A stretch of 34,161 nt of DNA, taken from the NCBI GenBank assembly GCA_937925595.1, contig CALALQ010000448.1, positions 1 to 34,161 on the forward strand. Reading direction: 5' to 3'. How positions within the stretch are numbered: position 1 is the stretch's first letter; each line of letters starts with the position of its first letter. Below are positions 30,749 to 34,161 of the stretch, in pieces. The notes under the pieces were generated by a model. It saw nothing but the letters and a program-made list of their open reading frames with translations, made no database searches and was not told the origin of the DNA. This DNA comes from an uncultured Demequina sp. Lineage in GTDB: Bacteria; Actinomycetota; Actinomycetes; Actinomycetales; Demequinaceae. The translations under genes were made by a program, and so were the position numbers.

Positions 30749-30838
30749 ATGGTGGATGCTGCCCGGTTCGCAAGCGAACACCGGGCAGCATCCACCATGT
30801 GGGGCTTGGGGCACTTGAGAGTCGGCAGAATCCACCAT
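30749..30838. repeat. Long inverted repeat with an extra partial copy (possible terminator)
   Basis: ATGGTGGATGCTGCCCGG (30749-30766) is perfectly complementary to 30781-30798. The 14-nt loop also contains TTCG...CGAA, extending the stem with a small bulge. A further copy, GGCAGAATCCACCAT (30824-30838), differs by one base from the right arm. It lies 33 bp after the epimerase-like gene and could end its transcription, although no T-tract follows. It may instead be a dispersed intergenic repeat. Confidence 0.75.
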
Positions 30839-30917
30839 TAAGGCCGACGCTGGGGCAGTTCCGCGCGGCGGCGTCGCCGGGGTAGGGGTCTTGACGACGG
30901 CAACTAGGCTTTCGCCC

Positions 30918-31472
30918 ATGACGCGCATCATTGCTGGGGAGTTCGGCGGCCGCAGGCTGCAGGTGCCGTCCAGTGGCACGCGTCCCACGACGGACCGGGT
31001 CCGCGAAGCCCTCTTCAGTCGACTCGAGTCCGCGAACGCCCTCAAAGGCGCGCATGTGCTCGACCTCTTTGCAGGATCTGGCGCGCTGGGCCTCGAAGCC
31101 TTGAGCCGCAAGGCCGCCTCCGCCACCTTCGTGGAATCGGCCACCCCGGCGGCTCGCGTCATCGAGTCCAACATTCGCGAACTGGGGCTTGGCACTCGCG
31201 CCCGGGTGGTCAAGGAGCGCGCGCTGCAGTATCTGCGCCGCACCAAAGAGACCTACTCGCTGGCCCTTGTTGACCCGCCCTACGACATCGCCCGCGGCGA
31301 TCTCGCGGCCGTCCTCGAGGCGCTGGCCGACAAGCTCGAGCCCGACGCCAATGTCGTCGTCGAGTGGACCAAGCGCGCGCCGCTTCCGGACTGGCCGGCG
31401 ACGATCACGCCGATCCAGTCGAAGGACTACGGTGAGACTGTCCTGCACTACGCATACAAGGTGAGGCCATGA
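30918..31472 (+). CDS. rsmD: 16S rRNA (guanine(966)-N(2))-methyltransferase
   Basis: RsmD (184 residues) methylates G966 of 16S rRNA with S-adenosylmethionine during 30S assembly. The SAM-binding motif is VLDLFAGSGALGLEALSR and the catalytic motif is DPPYD; the N-terminal RIIAGEFGGRRL is typical. The ATG at 30918 is chosen because TAGGCT precedes it by 7 nt (30905-30910), a leaderless pattern, and because conserved RsmD sequence begins MTRIIAGEF; an in-frame ATG at 30891 would add nine residues without similarity. Its stop overlaps the coaD start as ATGA, so the two are coupled, a common actinobacterial pair. Confidence 0.94.
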   Translation: MTRIIAGEFGGRRLQVPSSGTRPTTDRVREALFSRLESANALKGAHVLDLFAGSGALGLEALSRKAASATFVESATPAARVIESNIRELGLGTRARVVKERALQYLRRTKETYSLALVDPPYDIARGDLAAVLEALADKLEPDANVVVEWTKRAPLPDWPATITPIQSKDYGETVLHYAYKVRP

Positions 31473-31939
31473 CCATCGCAGTGCTGCCAGGCAGCTTTGA
31501 CCCCGTCACAGTGGGTCACGTCGACATCGCGACGCGCGCGTCCGGGCTCTTTGACCAGGTCATCGTCGCGATCGCCCACAACTCGGCCAAGACGCCCCTG
31601 CTGGACGTGCCTACGCGAGTCGAGCTGGCGTCGGCCGCGCTTGCCCACCTACCCAACGTGACGGTGGAGGCTACGAGCGAGCTGCTGGTGTCGTTCTGCC
31701 GCGAGCGGGGAGCGACCGTCATCGCGAAGGGGCTGCGCGGCGGCGCCGACTACGACTACGAGCGCCCCATGGCCCTCATGAACCGCTCTCTCACGGGGGT
31801 GGAGACGGTGTTCATCACGGGCGATCCGGCACTCGCACACGTCGCCTCGTCGCTCGTGCGCGACGTCGCTCGCCACGGCGGAGACATCAGCGCCTACGTC
31901 CCCCAGGGAGTGGCCGACGCTGTGCTCGCCGCGCTGTAG
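31469..31939 (+). CDS. coaD: Phosphopantetheine adenylyltransferase
   Basis: CoaD (156 residues) adenylates 4'-phosphopantetheine to dephospho-CoA, the fourth step of coenzyme A synthesis. Motifs include GSFDPVTVGHVDIATRA, carrying the nucleotidyltransferase (T/H)xGH, KGLRGGADYDYE, and SSLVRDVARHGGDIS near the C-terminus. The ATG at 31469 overlaps the rsmD stop by 4 nt, with AAGGTGAGG just upstream. Length is normal for the family. A new promoter for the next genes begins about 10 bp after its stop. Confidence 0.97.
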   Translation: MTIAVLPGSFDPVTVGHVDIATRASGLFDQVIVAIAHNSAKTPLLDVPTRVELASAALAHLPNVTVEATSELLVSFCRERGATVIAKGLRGGADYDYERPMALMNRSLTGVETVFITGDPALAHVASSLVRDVARHGGDISAYVPQGVADAVLAAL

Positions 31940-31947
31940 CGCGCGGG

Positions 31948-31977
31948 TTGAGGCTTCACCCCGGTTTCCCGTACACT
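31948..31977 (+). promoter_or_regulatory. Promoter of the DUF177-rpmF-rnc-mutM operon
   Basis: TTGAGG (31948-31953) and TACACT (31972-31977) are -35 and -10 boxes with an 18-nt spacer. Transcription would start near 31984, giving a leader of about 62 nt that contains GGAGG (32036-32040), 5 nt before the GTG start of the DUF177 gene. Confidence 0.7.
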
Positions 31978-32045
31978 AGAGCGCTGGTCCTGCCGTTCGC
32001 GCATGGGCCAAGGTCCACCCGGACCGGAATGAGCTGGAGGCGAGC

Positions 32046-32603
32046 GTGTCTCACCAACACCGCCCTGCTGCCTCGCCCTACGTGTTCTCCGCGCGGGAAC
32101 TCGTGCGGCGTCCAGGCGAGCAGAGCGAAGCCTCCACGGTCTTCCCGGCCCCTGCGGTCCTTGGCACAGATGTGATCGGCGTGCCAGCAGATGGCGAAGT
32201 GAAGCTCGATGTGGGCTTCGATTCACTGTCAGAAGGCATCTGGGTTCACGGAACCGTCACGGCTGAAGCCGTCGGGGAGTGCAGCCGCTGTCTGGACGAG
32301 GTGCGCATTGCTGTGTCACCGCAGTTCCAGGGGCTGTTCCTCTATCCCGGCGCTGAGACCGAAGACGGCGAAGACGAAGCCGACGATGTGTATGAGTTCG
32401 ATGGTGAGAGCCTCGATCTCGAAGAGCTTGTGCGGGATGCGGTGGTCACAGACCTGCCGTTCATTCCGCTGTGTGACCCGGATTGCCCGGGGCTGTGCGA
32501 CCAGTGTGGCGCCCGGCTCGCGGATGACCCAGATCATGCGCATGAAGTGATTGACCCTAGGTGGTCCGCCCTGCAGGGGTTGACCGAGACGAAAGAGAGT
32601 TAG
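32046..32603 (+). CDS. YceD/DUF177 family protein
   Basis: This 185-residue protein belongs to the DUF177 (YceD) family, usually next to rpmF as here. Conserved motifs are [10 protein letters not shown] and the C-terminal [20 protein letters not shown], whose four cysteines may bind metal. The middle is acidic ([11 protein letters not shown]). The family is linked to 23S rRNA biogenesis in bacteria and plants, but the mechanism is not settled. The GTG at 32046 follows GGAGG by 5 nt. It is the first gene of a likely operon with rpmF (2 bp away), rnc and mutM, driven by the promoter at 31948-31977. Confidence 0.9.
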   Translation: MSHQHRPAASPYVFSARELVRRPGEQSEASTVFPAPAVLGTDVIGVPADGEVKLDVGFDSLSEGIWVHGTVTAEAVGECSRCLDEVRIAVSPQFQGLFLYPGAETEDGEDEADDVYEFDGESLDLEELVRDAVVTDLPFIPLCDPDCPGLCDQCGARLADDPDHAHEVIDPRWSALQGLTETKES

Positions 32604-32605
32604 CC

Positions 32606-32800
32606 GTGGCTGTTCCCAAGCGCAAGATGTCGCGTAGCAACACGCGTGCGCGTCGTTCGCAGTGGAAGACGACTGCCGCCGACCTCGTTGCTTGCCCCCA
32701 GTGCAAGGCTCAGAAGCTTCCGCACCAGGCGTGCCCCACGTGTGGCGCCTACAACGGTCGCCAGTACGCCGAGGCACTGCGCACCGAGCACGAGGCGTAA
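32606..32800 (+). CDS. rpmF: 50S ribosomal protein L32 (zinc-binding form)
   Basis: bL32 (64 residues) is part of the large ribosomal subunit. The opening [20 protein letters not shown] is a clear match. Cysteines 30, 33, 43 and 46 (CPQC...CPTC) form a zinc ribbon, the C+ form. The GTG at 32606 is 2 nt after the DUF177 stop; a longer extension overlaps DUF177 and lacks similarity. Only weak ribosome-binding sequence is seen, so coupling to the upstream gene is likely. rnc follows after 12 bp. Confidence 0.97.
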   Translation: MAVPKRKMSRSNTRARRSQWKTTAADLVACPQCKAQKLPHQACPTCGAYNGRQYAEALRTEHEA

Positions 32801-32812
32801 GCACTCCACTCC

Positions 32813-33535
32813 ATGACCACACCAGGGCAGGCTTCAGCTGACGCCCTCGTGGGGCGGCTTGGGGTCAGCGTCGACCCCGAGTTGTTGGTGCTTGCCCTCA
32901 CGCACCGCTCTTTCGCCTACGAGGCGGGTGGGCTTCCCACCAATGAGCGGCTTGAGTTCCTTGGCGACTCCGTCCTCGGCGTAGTCGTCACCGATTGGCT
33001 GTATCGCACTTTCCCCGACCTCCCTGAGGGCGAGCTCGCGAAGATGCGCGCGGCTTCCGTGTCGCAGCGTGCGTTGAGCGCCGTTGCGCGCGAACTCGAA
33101 CTTGGCCCGTGCATTCTGCTGGGCAAGGGGGAGCGTTCGTCCGGTGGCGCGGACAAGGACTCGATCCTGTGCGACGCCTTCGAGGCGATCCTCGGCGCGA
33201 TCTACCTCACCCACGGCATCGAGACCTCTCGCCAAGTCATTCTTCGCCTCGTTGGCCCGACGCTCGAGGCGGCTTCCCGCTCCGGCGTCGCCTTGGACTG
33301 GAAGACCTCGTTGCAGGAGGCGACGTCCGTTCGCGGTCTCGGCACCCCGGTTTACCAGGTGGAAGGCACGGGACCTGATCACGCGCGCGAGTTCACCGCG
33401 CAGGTGGTGATCGGCGGCGAGGTGCTCGGCACGGGCACCGGCAGCGCCAAGAAGCACGCCGAGCAGGCCGCCGCTGCCGAGGCGTACGAGGCGATCGTCG
33501 CGCAGGACGCCGCGCAGGACGCCGCGCGCGCCTAA
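32813..33535 (+). CDS. rnc: Ribonuclease III
   Basis: RNase III (240 residues) cleaves double-stranded RNA, processing rRNA precursors and regulating mRNAs. The catalytic domain has the signature [13 protein letters not shown], with E48 and D52, and [13 protein letters not shown] with D121 and E124. The C-terminal double-stranded-RNA-binding domain starts near [10 protein letters not shown] and includes [14 protein letters not shown]. The end has an Ala/Asp repeat ([11 protein letters not shown]), a small low-complexity tail. The ATG at 32813 follows rpmF by 12 bp. mutM starts 5 nt after its stop. Confidence 0.97.
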   Translation: MTTPGQASADALVGRLGVSVDPELLVLALTHRSFAYEAGGLPTNERLEFLGDSVLGVVVTDWLYRTFPDLPEGELAKMRAASVSQRALSAVARELELGPCILLGKGERSSGGADKDSILCDAFEAILGAIYLTHGIETSRQVILRLVGPTLEAASRSGVALDWKTSLQEATSVRGLGTPVYQVEGTGPDHAREFTAQVVIGGEVLGTGTGSAKKHAEQAAAAEAYEAIVAQDAAQDAARA

Positions 33536-33540
33536 CCCCC

Positions 33541-34161
33541 TTGCCCGAGCTTCCTGAGGTCGAGTCGGTCCGCAAGGGCCTCGAAAGCCACGTCCTTGAC
33601 GCCCGCATCGAGGGCGTGCAGATCTTCCGCGACTCGGCAGTGCGTCGCGTTCCCGGCGGTGCCGCGCAGTTCGCGGCCGAGGTCGTCGGCTCTCGCATCG
33701 ACTCCGTCGCCAGGCGCGGCAAGTTCCTGTGGATGGTCCTCGACGGCGGGGAGGGCGCGCTGTCCGCGCACCTTGGCATGTCCGGCCAGTTCCGCGTGCA
33801 CGCGGACGTCCCTGATCCGCACCCGCACTGCCGTGCTCGCCTCACCCTGTCCCTGCCCGACGCCCCGCTCACCTTGGACTTCATCGACCAGCGGACCTTC
33901 GGTTACCTCGACGTCGAGGCCATGGTGGAGACGCCGGATGGCTTGCCTGGTGGACACGGATCTGAGCTGGCCGCGGTGCCGGCATCCGTGGCACACATTG
34001 GTCGCGACGCGCTGGATCCGGCCCTGCGCCGCGACAAGGTGCTCGCCCAATGGCGCAGGGGAGTGCGCGGCATCAAGCAGGTGCTGCTCGACCAGACGCT
34101 CGTGAGCGGCATCGGCAACATCTACGCCGACGAGGCGCTGTGGCGGGCGCGGGTGAATCCG
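33541..34161 (+). CDS. mutM: Formamidopyrimidine-DNA glycosylase (3' end outside window)
   Basis: MutM (Fpg) removes oxidised purines such as 8-oxoguanine from DNA. The frame reads (M)PELPEVESVRKGLE from a TTG at 33541, and this N-terminus must be exact because P2 is the catalytic amine and E3 is essential; no other start gives it. K61 in RRGKFLW and the SAHLGMSGQ motif are present. The last visible part, SGIGNIYADEALWRARVNP, is the helix-two-turn-helix region, so the C-terminal zinc finger lies beyond the window end. It begins 5 nt after rnc with no visible Shine-Dalgarno, so it is probably coupled. Confidence 0.95.
   Translation, partial: MPELPEVESVRKGLESHVLDARIEGVQIFRDSAVRRVPGGAAQFAAEVVGSRIDSVARRGKFLWMVLDGGEGALSAHLGMSGQFRVHADVPDPHPHCRARLTLSLPDAPLTLDFIDQRTFGYLDVEAMVETPDGLPGGHGSELAAVPASVAHIGRDALDPALRRDKVLAQWRRGVRGIKQVLLDQTLVSGIGNIYADEALWRARVNP

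Noticed and set aside
30728..31246. Minus-strand ORF over the hairpin repeat and rsmD
   Set aside because: Mostly antisense to rsmD, with no domain or start signal. The part over the repeat translates a palindrome by chance.

Overview
The window is GC-rich, densely coding DNA whose gene content and order point to a cellulolytic actinobacterium, most likely Micrococcales (Cellulomonas/Demequina-like). Evidence for this: an IclR regulator divergent from leuCD, the run murA-plsC-gpsA-ddl-DUF3515-thiL, the run rpmB-DAK2 protein-recG-rsmD-coaD-DUF177-rpmF-rnc-mutM, many GTG starts, and genes that look leaderless. The species was not identified.

Layout. 1-3737: the 3' part of a giant secreted protein with ten tandem Ig-like repeats. 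3811-4590: a short-chain dehydrogenase on the minus strand. 4778-4853: tRNA-Glu(CUC) followed by a strong terminator. 4993-5604: an SRPBCC protein. 5642-6085: a DCC (DUF393) thiol protein. 6111-10478: a large CenC-like GH9 cellulase. 10735-13601: ndgR and leuCD around a shared palindromic operator. 13611-15000: two small-molecule kinases that converge and overlap. 15056-19219: murA-plsC-gpsA-ddl, coupling peptidoglycan and phospholipid precursor synthesis. 19368-23153: a DUF3515 lipoprotein, a MATE transporter, thiL and a patatin-like phospholipase. 23229-27332: rpmB, a DAK2 protein and recG. 27335-30715: a tiny ORF, a secreted CBM2-GH5 cellulase and a divergent cellobiose 2-epimerase-like enzyme. 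30918-34161: rsmD-coaD, then DUF177-rpmF-rnc-mutM (mutM is cut by the window end).

How the genes work together. Housekeeping blocks (leucine synthesis, cell-wall and lipid precursors, thiamine, ribosome and DNA repair) are interrupted by accessory genes for plant polysaccharide use. GH9 and GH5 would release cello-oligosaccharides outside the cell; the epimerase would convert cellobiose inside it. The GH9 enzyme and the giant protein carry the same lysine-rich Ig-like repeat at their C-termini, which suggests a common surface or substrate-binding role.

Most notable patterns: (1) eleven genes have a TAnnnT box exactly 6-7 nt before the start codon, a leaderless signature that also supports a 62-codon ORF; (2) the Ig-like repeats of the giant protein switch abruptly from lysine-poor to lysine-rich; (3) a CGTTTCG motif lies upstream of GH9 and in the GH5/epimerase promoter; (4) two small intergenic repeat elements, one a 26-bp direct repeat and the other an 18-bp-arm hairpin with an extra partial copy. 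No CRISPR array, complete insertion sequence or prophage was seen.
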